Source of the DNA: Rhineura floridana
Taxonomy: Eukaryota > Chordata > Lepidosauria > Squamata > Rhineuridae
Direction of reading: 5' to 3'
DNA: 64,000 nt
NCBI RefSeq assembly: GCF_030035675.1
Contig: NC_084482.1
Span: forward strand, 177,658,373 to 177,722,372
Below are positions 10,946 through 19,714 of the stretch, in pieces (within the stretch, counting starts at the first letter, position 1; each line of letters starts with the position of its first letter). Below the pieces are notes generated by a model. It did not search any database and was not told the origin of the DNA. It was given only the letters and a program-made list of their open reading frames with translations. Position numbers and translations under genes: made by a program.

Positions 10946-11303
10946 AAGGGTATGGCAATTATAATAATCACAAAACCAGACAATCTTGTTCATGTCTACC
11001 TAGAAGGCTGCTGAAAAGACAGAAGTGCTTAATTCCTATTTTGGCTCAGTCTTCTCCCAAAAGAGGGTCTATGACCCTCCTGAGAAACATGAAGTTGAAG
11101 GGGCAGGATAGCAGCTTGAGGTTGATAGACAAATGGTCAAGGAATCACTTCAAATGAGTTCCAATCTACAGGGCCCACTGAATTGCATCCTGATGGAACT
11201 GCTGAAGAACTCTCAGAACCGCTGTCTATTACTTCAAGCCAAACTTAATATGTCTCTGAACCCCAACATATATGTTGGGGTACCCTGTATGATATATCAC
11301 TGT

Positions 11304-11892
11304 GATCGGGGGAATCTCCCCTTCAAGAATAACAGTACATTTATGCATTTATTATGGGTATATGATTTGTCATGGCCCAGAGCAAAGTTTGGGGTGGGCA
11401 CCCCCAGTTACTTATTTTTTCTTGTCTGTTTTTCTCTGCTTTGATTTTGCATAGATGCCCTCCTCTGTGCCCTGCGCCCAGCAGAAGCTCTGGGCCAGGC
11501 GAGATGCAGTGGCATCTCGTAGAGGATACCCTCCCCTTTCCTGGGCTGTATGATTTGTCCTGGCCCAGAGCAGAGTTTGGGGTGGGCACCCCCATTTACT
11601 TATTTTTTCCTGTATGTTTTTCTCTGCTTTGATTTTGCATAGATGCCCTCCTCCGTGCCCTGAGCCCAACAGAAGCTCTGGGACAGGAGGGGCACAGTGG
11701 CATCTCATAGAGGACACCCTCCCCTTTCATGGGGTGTATGGTTTGTCCTGGCCCAGAGCAGATTTCAGGGTGGACACCCCCAGTTACTTATTTTTTATGA
11801 TTTTATGACATCATTATGTATTTATGATATCAGAAGCCTGATGGTTTTGATTCCATAAATGTATTGTTATTCTTGACGGGGAGATTCGGGTA
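11304..11892. mobile_element. Fold-back element inside the old CR1
   Basis: The block at 11304-11346 (GATCGGGGGAATCTCCCC... to ...CATTTATG) is mirrored at 11854-11892 (CATAAATG... to ...GGGGAGATTCGGG) with only a few mismatches. This gives terminal inverted repeats of about 40 bp around a 589-bp element. The interior is mostly a 188-bp tandem repeat. A perfect 20-bp palindrome, CCCCAACATATATGTTGGGG, lies just outside at 11263-11282. No transposase is present and no target duplication was found. A non-autonomous DNA transposon is likely; its superfamily is unknown. Confidence 0.6.
11361..11797 (+). repeat. 188-bp tandem repeat, about 2.3 copies
   Basis: Copies start at 11361, 11549 and 11737, exactly 188 bp apart. 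Each begins TATGRTTTGTCMTGGCCCAG, then a GTGGGCACCCCCA block and a TTACTTATTTTTT block. The third copy is cut off near 11797. Mismatches between copies are few. The unit length is close to a nucleosome repeat and to many vertebrate satellites. Confidence 0.93.
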
Positions 11893-12349
11893 ACCTCCCT
11901 GGTAGGTGGTGGGAATGCTGTGGACATATCTCAGCTTCAGCAAAGTTTTTAACTAAGTGTCCCATGATAATCTGGTTAGCAAGTTAGGTAAAAGTGGGCT
12001 GGATATCAGGTGGATCCACAGTTGGTGACTGAATCGTACTCAAAGAGCAGTTATCAATATTTCCTTCTCAAACTGTGGGGAGGAAACAAGTAGGGTACCA
12101 CAGGGCTCAATCCTGGGCTCGTTGCTCTTCAACACTTTTATTAACATACTTTATTAGCAAGGGAAGTTTAGCCACATATGCATTTACTCTACGCTCCAGA
12201 CGTAAATCCAGCTGCGTTCTATACGGATTACTCCCACCCATCCCCCCAGCAACTGGACAGAAACCTTTTTCAGTCCAATACTAGGCATGCTTACTCAGAA
12301 GTAAGCCCCACCACAGCTTAGTTCCCTAAGCATATTAGTAGCAAGGCAG

Positions 12350-12783
12350 CCTGAATCGAAGTACAGGTACGCGTGTGGTATTGCGCGCGTGTTTACAAGA
12401 GAAGGGAGTTTCACTTTAACCAAGCGCTAGTAGGGAGGGAGTCGCTTTAACAAAGGACACCTTGAGAAGTCACTGTGTTGGTTAAGAACCAGGGGGTACA
12501 GCTGCTTGAATCTGAGAAAGGTAACTTGCGTGTTGCTCCTTATGCTTTGGGACATTTTCTCCTCCTTTTCTTCTCCCAAAGGTACAATACCCGGTTCCAC
12601 AGCAGGAAACTCTTCTCTAAAGCAGGCGGCGTCGGCGTCGGGAGCAACCCCTCCTCCTTTTGCTGGGTGGCTGGTGTTGAAGCTTTCCTTCACTTCCTCG
12701 TGGTTAGAGCTAGCACCGCCCCGTGGGCTGTCTCTGGTCAGGCGGCCGCGCCTCCGCGCTGCACACGTGCGGCCTGACCTAAG
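12350..12783 (+). promoter_or_regulatory. CpG-rich promoter of a host gene
   Basis: CpG density rises sharply compared with the AT-rich surroundings: GTCGGCGTCGGGAGC at about 12628 and GGCGGCCGCGCCTCCGCGCT at about 12741. An E-box CACGTG lies at 12764-12769. The TAAGATGGCGTC at the start codon matches the YY1 motif often seen at start-proximal positions of housekeeping promoters. No TATA box is evident, which fits a dispersed-start CpG promoter. The island extends into intron 1 to about 12960. Whether it also fires leftward is unknown. Confidence 0.7.
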
Positions 12784-12870
12784 ATGGCGTCTCCCATGGC
12801 AAGTCAGGCTGGAACAGCGGTGCGGGATTTGGCTTTGCTCAGAGCTTCCCTGCTTAGGAGGCGCAGCCCG
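12784..12870 (+). CDS. Candidate first coding exon, unknown gene
   Basis: ATG at 12784 has A at -3 and G at +4 (AAGATGG), a strong Kozak context. Twenty-nine codons follow, MASPMASQAGTAVRDLALLR then nine more ending RRRSP. They run to a consensus donor CCG|GTGAGTGCG at 12871, giving a phase-0 intron. A second in-frame ATG lies at codon 5. The peptide is Ala/Leu/Arg-rich and could be a mitochondrial targeting sequence or an amphipathic N-terminus, but this is inference. The gene was not recognised and no matching second exon was established. A longer frame continues past the donor but looks intronic. Confidence 0.55.
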
Positions 12871-13535
12871 GTGAGTGCGCCCGGGCACCTCCCGGCGTCT
12901 TGGGCATTTTCGGCCCAGGTGCCAGTGTGTCCTGGGGAAGGATTTGAGCGGTGTTATGCGTTTCCTTTCTTGCCAGTCTTAGGCAGAGCGTTTCTCACTA
13001 TCCCGGTCTCCTTTGGGGGCTGTTCTTGGTGAGATATCCCATTGACCCTTCTGTCATTTCCACTGTCCCTCGGCCGTTTCTACTTGAGAGTCGTTTAAAT
13101 CTCTTATTAAGCTGTTGCTTACATTCTTGGGAGTCGCACCTTCAACGGACCCGTTCTTCTTACCCGATGTTTCTCTGTGATAACGAAAAGGCACTCTGTT
13201 CATGCTAAAAAAACATATAAAGTTCTCACCGCAAGTTTTTTTTTCTCCGATACATGAATTCCAGTGCAATCCTAGGCATGTTTATAGTTGGAAGCAAGTC
13301 CCATTGATTTTAATGGTAATCCCTCCCTTGTAAGTGTTGTATGCCTAGCCCTTAATTATATTTTTTAAAATCAGCTCTAGACTTTGGAGAAGCCTTGGCA
13401 CTATGCCCTTCCTAAGCCTCCTCCTTGCTTCCATAAGGGAGGCTATTCCTCTCCATCCTACCCACCCTGTGAGTGCAACCTCCTTCCCCTTCCTCATCCA
13501 AACAAACTCACCTGAGCGCTGGAAGTGGTTTAAGA
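12871..13535 (+). other. Start of intron 1, otherwise unassigned
   Basis: CpG-rich for about 90 bases after the donor, then ordinary sequence. Positions 13262-13320 hold a copy of the dispersed motif (GCAATCCTAGGCATGTTTA, then AAGTCCCATTGATTTTAATG). No exon recognised. Confidence 0.4.
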
Positions 13536-13853
13536 CAGGGGTTCCCAAACTGTGGTCTGTGAGCTTCATTCAGGTGCTGTGTGCCATGCCCACATTAAAT
13601 ATTCATATTGCTTTTAATTTTTTTTTAATTCTTCTTGTATTTCTTGTATTTATTTTATTGTATTACAGTTTGAATTCTGTGGAATGCAAATTGTAATGCA
13701 ATGTCAGAAGCAAGATCAACAATAAAATACAATTAAGAATAACACAGCATCTAGCACAGTGTATTAGAATTACTGTAACAGGCAGAAAAATCATTAAGTG
13801 GTCTATGAAGATTTCTAAATGGTCCATGGCAAAAAAAAGTTTGGGAACCTCTG
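13536..13853. mobile_element. hAT-type MITE with 8-bp target duplication
   Basis: The left terminus CAGGGGTTCCCAAACTGTGG pairs with the right terminus AGTTTGGGAACCTCTG. The flanking octamers are GTTTAAGA (13528-13535) and GTTTAAGG (13854-13861), an 8-bp target duplication with one mismatch. The 318-bp interior is AT-rich and non-coding. The terminal CAG and the 8-bp duplication are diagnostic of the hAT superfamily. It lies about 0.7 kb into the presumed intron 1. Confidence 0.88.
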
Positions 13854-14483
13854 GTTTAAGGAACAGTTGCTGACACCTCTACGCTCTTGGAACTAGGGAC
13901 TGGGCCTGCTCTGCCATCCAGAGGAATAGGGCAAGTAAACGTGGGCAGTGGCCGTGTGGCCTGTAACTCCCATCCCTGCTCCTGTCATCCTGTGGAGAAA
14001 GCTTCAAGGAGCCAGCTTGTCATCATCTCAGTCTCCCGGGCCAGCAGGTTGGTTGGGATTAGTTAAGATGTTGTGTCTAATTCTTTCCACTGCACAGCCC
14101 GAAAGGAAGAGAGCGAACAATTAGATGGAGGAGAAACTGCTTACTTGAGTAGGATTTAATCCCCCCCCCCCCCGTGTAAGCAAAGGTGGCTGCTTCTTTC
14201 AATTCAAAATTCCTTGTTTTGGGTAGGAGGTGGAGAGGGGCAAGTGTTGTTGTGTGGTAAGCCAGATTCAAAAGGGGATGGCCTCCCTGTCCCTTTAATA
14301 GGTGTGTAGACAGAAGAGGGAACCACCCTAGCACTTTCACAGTCAGTGGCACAGCACAGAGGAGGAGGCCCTCGGGCCTCGTCCTCAGTGGTGGCGGTTG
14401 CTGGTCCTTTGTGACAGCTGAACTGGGGTAGGCGCTGGTAAGTCATCCTGAGGAAGGCCATAATTCATTGAGAACAGGTTCCA
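13854..14483. other. Unassigned interval with poly(C)
   Basis: A run of about 14 C at about 14160-14173 and a purine-rich GGAGGTGGAGAGGGG segment were noted. No gene or repeat family recognised. Confidence 0.35.
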
Positions 14484-14625
14484 AGTTCAATCCCCAGCAA
14501 CTCCAAATAGGGCTGGGAGAGGCCTTGTCTGAAATCCTGAAGAGTTGCTGCCAGTCAGTGTAGACAACACTGAGCTAGATGGGCAGATGTCTGACTTGAT
14601 CTAAGGCAGTTTCCTATGTTCCTTT
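14484..14625 (+). repeat. tRNA-derived SINE, 5'-truncated
   Basis: It begins within the B-box region (AAGTTCAATCCCCAGCAAC) and follows the same body as the copies at 1187, 24991 and 42685. It ends GGCAGTTTCCTATGTTCC. The A-box part of the head is missing. Confidence 0.75.
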
Positions 14626-14856
14626 GAGCTGACAAGGCTGGTTTTTGTGGGCCCTACTATCACCTTTTCCTTTCTTATCTTCTTCCCCCATTGCAGCTCC
14701 CTTACACAACTCTTGCCCTCGTCCATAAGTTTTTTTATTTTATTTTCTGTCTTACCTTCTCCTCCCCACATCACAGCTCTCTTCATCCTCTCCAATTTCC
14801 TTTACAGCCCCCCCCCCGCAAAGGATCTCGTGTTTATCCTGTTACACAAACACACA
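14626..14856. other. Pyrimidine-rich unassigned stretch
   Basis: This is a long C/T-rich tract on the plus strand with a run of C near 14811-14817. No gene recognised. It continues the pyrimidine bias around the following MITE. Confidence 0.4.
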
Positions 14857-14864
14857 CTTCCTCT

Positions 14865-14934
14865 CAGGGCTTTTTTGTGATAGTACTCACCAGTACGGAA
14901 TACGGGTACCTCATTTCTTACCAAAAAAGCACTG
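14865..14934. mobile_element. 70-bp hAT-type MITE with perfect 8-bp duplication
   Basis: The termini CAGGGCTTTTTTG and CAAAAAAGCACTG are inverted repeats with one mismatch. The octamer CTTCCTCT occurs on both sides (14857-14864 and 14935-14942), a perfect 8-bp target duplication. The core carries GTACTCACCAGTACGGAATA. The element is far too short to encode anything. Confidence 0.9.
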
Positions 14935-14942
14935 CTTCCTCT

Positions 14943-15261
14943 ACTTTAGGATTCCCTTTTGTACACCTAATTTTTTTTTTTGGTGGGGGGAGTTATTGCT
15001 GTTTTATTGTTAATTTTTTATAGCTTCTGGTTTTTTAATTTTTACGTGCAAGAGATTAAGTAGTCTAGAGATGGTGTGTAGTAGGTTATAAATCAAAATT
15101 ATGATTAATAAAGCTTCCCTTCTGTGTTGCCATCCTCAGTTGTAGATCTGATGGCAGAATGGATCATGAAGGAGTTGGTGTTCCTCTCAGGTATCCATTC
15201 CAACATCCTGTTGGAAGGGCTTCCTGGAGGAGGCCTTTGCAGCAACTTTTCCATGCTCCTT
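14943..15261. other. Unassigned interval
   Basis: AT-rich with a T run at about 14971 and a G run just after it. No gene or repeat family recognised. Confidence 0.35.
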
Positions 15262-15700
15262 TTCAGGGCCGGTTCTAAAGGGCGGCCAGGTTGGGCACTG
15301 GCCCGAGGGCCCCAGAGCTACAGGAGCCCCTGAGGGGCCTCCACTCCCCTTCCGCGATCTGCCCCCCCACGCCCCCCACTTACCTGTCAGCCAGCTTTTT
15401 AGCATTGCCCTTAATGAAGATGGTGGCTGCAGCTTCCCTAAGGTACTGAAGCCACTGCCGCCATCTTAGTTGATGGCAGAGATGTGCGCGCATAGCACGC
15501 ACATGTACCATCAACAAAGATGGCGGCGGAGGCTTCATTCCCCTTAGGGAAACTGCGGCCGCCATCTTAATTAACGGCAATGGTAAAGACTAGACAGGTA
15601 GGGGGTCCATGGCCCCCCCCTGCGTGCGCGTGTATGCACACACGTGCACACCAACCCACCCACCCACCGGGGGGGGCAGGGCAAGCTGATGCCCAAGTTC
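15262..15700 (+). repeat. GC-rich palindromic repeat, copy B
   Basis: Nested inverted repeats are present: an outer pair (15413-15443 with 15542-15572, about 27 of 31 bases paired) and an inner pair (15458-15476 with 15508-15529). Both are built around GCCATCTT and AAGATGGCGGC words. The 5' part (GGCGGCCAGGTTGGGC at about 15279) is the reverse complement of the end of copy A at 8.95 kb. It begins CAGGGCCGGTTCTAAA, which could be a hAT-type terminus, but no matching right end or 8-bp duplication was found. The tail is rich in CA/CG steps and C/G runs. Confidence 0.6.
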
Positions 15701-15705
15701 TAGAT

Positions 15706-15783
15706 CAGTCAGTTTATTTGTATGCTACATTTCCACCAAATAGTGCCTGAAGTGGCTCACAACATACCAAATGAACAATAATG
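15706..15783 (-). mobile_element. LINE 3' tail fragment
   Basis: It starts CAGTTTATTTGTATGCTAC and includes GAAGTGGCTCACAACATACC, the minus-strand form of the L2-type 3' UTR end seen at 57.07 kb and 43.0 kb. Short and diverged. Confidence 0.5.
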
Positions 15784-16010
15784 AATATGAAATGGAAATG
15801 GACTGCCTTCAAGTCAATCCCGACTTATGACTACCCCATGAGTAGGGTTTTCATGGTAAGCGGTATTCAGAGGGAGTTTACCATTGCCTTCCTCTGCGAC
15901 TAGTCCTCCCCAGCTAGCTAGGGCCTGGTCAGCTTGCCACAGCCGCACAAGCCAGCCGCATCCTTGTCCACAACTGCCAGCTGGGGGGGCAACTGGACTC
16001 TATAACAATT
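15784..16010 (-). repeat. Sauria-like SINE 3' module, minus orientation
   Basis: The module CTGCCTTCAAGTCAATCCCG, then GACTTATGACTACCCC, then ATGGTAAGCGGTATTCAGAG is the reverse complement of the 3' half of the SINE at 29.49 kb. Its head differs and is rich in GCTAGCTAGGGCCTGG, so it may be a different SINE subfamily sharing the same 3' module. Confidence 0.6.
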
Positions 16011-16027
16011 AACAACAAGAAAAGAAC

Positions 16028-16092
16028 AATTAGAAATACTGGGAGGAAGGGTGGGATATAAATTTAATAATAATAATAATAATAATAATAAT
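16028..16092 (+). mobile_element. L2-type 3' tail with (AAT)n
   Basis: GGGAGGAAGGGTGGGATATA leads into AATTTAATAATAATAAT repeats. This is the terminal part of an L2-lineage 3' UTR plus its microsatellite tail. Confidence 0.75.
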
Positions 16093-17402
16093 GGGTAGTA
16101 TTTAACTCTTCTTATCCTCCAAAGGATTTCCACTTGCGAAGCAGGACTTCTCCCCCTCCCCTGCATGCCCTCTCCAGATCTTCTCTAGGGGGTTGGAGGA
16201 ACCCCTAGATCAGATTAGGAGGCACATGGGGTGGGAGAAGGTGGCAGAACGTTTTGTTATGTGAGCAGAAATCCTTGCGCTGATGGAACAGTTTACTTCA
16301 TGGTATGTTGAATACAACCCATTGTCAATAAACACAGGAAATAAATCCATACAGTATTATATACAACAATACAAATAGCTAACCTAATTTAACAGTGTTA
16401 AAGCTAAATGGGAGAGAGGATTATATCCAGCACAGAAATAAAAATGGTAATATAGAGAACTGAGGTGGGTAGAGTTACTATTCCCAAAGCACATTCCTTA
16501 AAAGCTCACTACAGTTAACTTGTACAGTATGTGTCGGATAATGGCCACGTCTCTCACTCGCGGCTGATGAGGCTATATAAACCCTGTAAAAGAGATGCTG
16601 CTCTGGTTTTTTGAGGGCTCCCCCTCAGCTTGATGTTGTTACAGAGGCCTTTGTGGCAAGCTCCCCTTTCCCCTTGCCAGGGATGCATGAAGGTGATGGA
16701 GAAGTGATTCTCTGGGGCTTCTCGTACCATGAGGGGGTCACTGCTTGGCACTCTCCAGGCATCTCCCGAACCAGGAAATGTCTGATCACCGCAGAGGCTC
16801 AGGTGATATTCCAGGGCCTCTGGTGCAATCTCACATTTTCTATGTTGGGGGGGGAGCTGAGTCCCTTACGCTGCAGGAAGCTCAAAGAATCATGAAAGAG
16901 TTTTTACTCTGTTCTCTGCAGTGTTCCTCCCAGCAGGAAACAGACATTCACCCAGGCCCCTGTGATTGTTGCAGGGGCTTCTGGGGCGATTTCCCTTTTC
17001 TTGATTGAAGCTCTTTGGTGGAGCCTGTGGAGCATGCGCTGTGGTTATTTGGTTCTTCTGCTGCCAGGCACTTCTCCTGTTGAAAAATGGCAAACTGGCC
17101 CAATTACTCATAACAGTAATTGACCCTCTGCCAGACTGTGGGTTATTGGCAGGTGCCTGACTCCAAGCAACTGTTAATGCCAGCCCTGGAGCTGTGACCT
17201 TGGCAGGTGCCCACTAACGTGCACTTCTGTGTTTTGTACAACAGAATAAACACAGCTGTGGAATTTGTACCCTCTTTATGCATTTATCATTTATTACTTG
17301 TGATATTCTAAGGGTGTGCCTTGACATGGAAGATAAATTCTGGGGCTCAGGCCTGCTGTGCTCTGGCTTTGTGTCTTGGTTAACATATCACAGCAGAGTA
17401 GC
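16093..17402. other. Unassigned interval with promoter-like and poly(A)-like words
   Basis: Positions 16560-17290 hold a TATA-like GGCTATATAAACCC (about 16570), many CAG-type acceptor-like words, and AGAATAAACACAG (about 17245), which contains AATAAA. The arrangement could be a small transcription unit or an old regulatory repeat. No protein-like open frame, terminal repeat or target duplication was confirmed. Confidence 0.3.
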
Positions 17403-17578
17403 AGATTTTATTTATTTGTTTCATTTATAGACCGCCCATAGCGAGTGGCTCTCTGGGCGGTGTACAAAAAGGTTAAAATACAAAATATCAACAATAAAAT
17501 CAGACAACAAACAATAAACACAAGCAGCAACTAAAGAAAAAAATAAAAAATAAAAAATTTAAATTATAACATAAACGC

Positions 17579-19714
17579 TTAAAATGCCTGGGAGCATAGC
17601 CAGGTCTTAACCTGGCGCCGAAAAGATAGAAGCGTAGGCGCCAGGCGTTCTTCTTCGGGGAGGCTGTTCCACAGTTCGGGGGCCACTACAGAAAAGGCCC
17701 TAGATCGAGTAACTGTCCTCCGGGCTTCTCGATGGGTTGGTACCCGGAGGAGGGCCTTAGATGCTGAGCGAAGTGACCGGGTAGGTTCATAGCGGGAGAG
17801 GCGTTCCACAAGATATTGCGGTCCCACGCCGTGTAAGGCTTTATAGGTCAAAACCAGCACCTTGAATCTAGCTCGGAAACAAATAGGTAGCCAGTGCAAA
17901 CGGGCCAGAACAGGTGTTATATGTGCTGACCGGCTGGTCCTCGTCAGCAGTCTGGCTGCTGCGTTTTGCACTAGCTGAAGCTTCCGAACTGTCTTCAAGG
18001 GCAGCCCTACGTAGAGCGCATTACAGTAATCCAGCCTAGAAGTTACCAGAGCATGAACAACTGAGGCAAGGTCATCCCTGTCCAGATAGGGGCGTAGCTG
18101 GGCTACCAACCGAAGGTGGTAGAACGCATTCCTTGCCACCGAGGCCACTTGCGCCTCAAGAGACAAGGAAGGATCGAAAAGAACTCCCAGACTACGAACC
18201 TGTTCCTTCAAGGGGAGTGTGACCCCATCTAGAACAGGGTGAACATCCACCATCTGGTCAGGGGAGGCACTCACCAACAGTGTCTCAGTCTTGTCTGGAT
18301 TGAGTCTCAGTTTATTAGCTCTCATCCAGTCCATTATCGCGGTCAGGCAATGATTCAGCACATCCACAGACTCACCTGTAGAAGATGAAAAGGAGAAATA
18401 GAGCTGCGTGTCATCAGCGTACTGGTGGCAACGCACTTCAAAACTCCTGATGGCGGCACCCAGAGACTGCATGTAGATGTTAAAAAGCATGGGGGACAAA
18501 ATCGACCCCTGAGGGACTCCACAATGGAGAGTCCAAGGTGTCGAGCAATGTTCCCCAAGTACTACCTTCTGGCGACGATCCGCCAAGTAAGAGCGGAGCC
18601 ACTGCCAAGCAGTGCCTCCAACTCCCAACTCCGCGAGTCTCCCCAGAAGGATACCATGGTCGATGGTATCAAACGCCGCTGAGAGATCAAGGAGAATCAA
18701 CAGAGTCACACTCCCTCTGTCCCTCTCCCGACAGAGGTCATCGTACAGGGCGACAAAGGCTGTTTCAGTGCCAAAACCAGGCCTAAAACCGGATTGAAAC
18801 GGATCCAGATAATCGGTCTCATCCAAGAGCACCTGGAGCTGATTGGCAACCACCCGCTCCAGAACCTTGCCCAAAAAGGGGATATTTGCCACCGGTCTAT
18901 AATTGTTCAAGTTATCTGGGTCTAAGGAAGGTTTCTTCAAAAGAGGTCTCACTACTGCCTCCTTGAGGCTACTAGGGACTACTCCCTCACTCAAGGAGGC
19001 ATTTATCACTTCCTTGGCCCAGCCGGTGGTACCAGTCCTGCTAGCCTTGACCAGCCAAGATGGACAAGGATCTAGAGCAGACGTGGTCGCCCGCACCATT
19101 CCAAGCACCTTGTCCACTTCCTCAAGCTGCACCAACTGAAACTCATCCAATAATGAAAGACAAGTCCGTATTCTGGACACTTCAATGGATTCATCTGTCG
19201 TAACATCAGAGTCTAGGTCCCTGCGGATGCATGCGATTTTATTTTGGAAGTGCCCTGCAATGTCGTTACAGCGAGCTTCAGATGTTTCAATGGTATCTTG
19301 AGGACCAGAATGTAAGAGTCCTCGTACAACCCTAAAAAGCTCTGCTGGGCGGCAGAGAGATGTCTTGATAGAGGCAGCGAAGTAGGACTTCTTCGCCGCC
19401 CTTACCGCTTTTATGTACGACTTAGTAGAGGCACTTACCAAAGCATAATTGCATCCGTCTGGAGTTCGTCTCCATCTGCACTCCAGCCTCCTTCTCTCTT
19501 GCTTCATCACTCTCAGCTCCGGGGTATACCATGGAGCTGTATGAGCTCTGCATCGAAGAGGGCGCGGGGGAGCGATCGTGTCGATAGCCCGGGCCATCTC
19601 TGTATTCCACAGTTCGACCAAGGCCTCGACAGGAGCGCCAGTACTATCAGCTGGAAAAACTCCCAGAATCCTCTGAAAACCCATAGGATCCCTAAGCCTC
19701 CGGGAGCGGACCAA
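17579..19714 (-). CDS. L2 LINE polyprotein, reverse transcriptase part
   Basis: This 711-codon open frame encodes the linker, RT and C-terminal region of an L2-type protein, which reverse-transcribes LINE RNA at the target site in the nucleus. Visible motifs are RPLLKKPSLDPDNLNNYRPV (residues 256-275), SGFRPGFGTETAF (308-320), LLDLSAAFDTIDH (340-352, first catalytic Asp), GVPQGSILSPMLFNIYM (399-415) and YADDTQLYF (432-440, catalytic pair). The C-terminal half has LGVLFDPSLSLEAQVASVAR and RLDYCNALYVGLPLKT, typical of L2. The frame is intact to VKTWLCSQAF. Its apparent start is only where the frame becomes open; the true start lies upstream in the endonuclease segment. Confidence 0.9.
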   Translation of the reverse strand: MVRSRRLRDPMGFQRILGVFPADSTGAPVEALVELWNTEMARAIDTIAPPRPLRCRAHTAPWYTPELRVMKQERRRLECRWRRTPDGCNYALVSASTKSYIKAVRAAKKSYFAASIKTSLCRPAELFRVVRGLLHSGPQDTIETSEARCNDIAGHFQNKIACIRRDLDSDVTTDESIEVSRIRTCLSLLDEFQLVQLEEVDKVLGMVRATTSALDPCPSWLVKASRTGTTGWAKEVINASLSEGVVPSSLKEAVVRPLLKKPSLDPDNLNNYRPVANIPFLGKVLERVVANQLQVLLDETDYLDPFQSGFRPGFGTETAFVALYDDLCRERDRGSVTLLILLDLSAAFDTIDHGILLGRLAELGVGGTAWQWLRSYLADRRQKVVLGEHCSTPWTLHCGVPQGSILSPMLFNIYMQSLGAAIRSFEVRCHQYADDTQLYFSFSSSTGESVDVLNHCLTAIMDWMRANKLRLNPDKTETLLVSASPDQMVDVHPVLDGVTLPLKEQVRSLGVLFDPSLSLEAQVASVARNAFYHLRLVAQLRPYLDRDDLASVVHALVTSRLDYCNALYVGLPLKTVRKLQLVQNAAARLLTRTSRSAHITPVLARLHWLPICFRARFKVLVLTYKALHGVGPQYLVERLSRYEPTRSLRSASKALLRVPTHREARRTVTRSRAFSVVAPELWNSLPEEERLAPTLLSFRRQVKTWLCSQAF

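Larger units (their letters stand above)
10985..12145 (+). mobile_element. Old CR1-clade LINE split by an insertion
   Basis: Two pieces of a CR1 RT frame lie on the plus strand. 10985-11262 encodes decayed NSYFGSVFSQKRVYDPP and ELHP...AEELSEPLSI motifs from the region just before and inside the RT. 11893-12145 encodes YLSFSKVFN*VSHDNLVSKL (canonical YLDFSKAFDTVPH) and VPQGSILGSLLFNTFI. About 630 bases that are not CR1 separate them, and some RT sequence is also missing at the join. Frameshifts and stops are frequent, so it is the oldest-looking LINE here together with the 33.5-kb L2. Confidence 0.75.

Noticed and set aside
12427-12888. 153-codon minus-strand open frame across the CpG island
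   Set aside because: It is a product of high GC and low stop density. It overlaps the better supported plus-strand exon and has no recognisable motif.
16510-17300. Solo LTR of an endogenous retroelement
   Set aside because: The TATA-like and AATAAA-like words fit, but no TG...CA borders with a target duplication were found, and no internal retroelement sequence occurs in the window.
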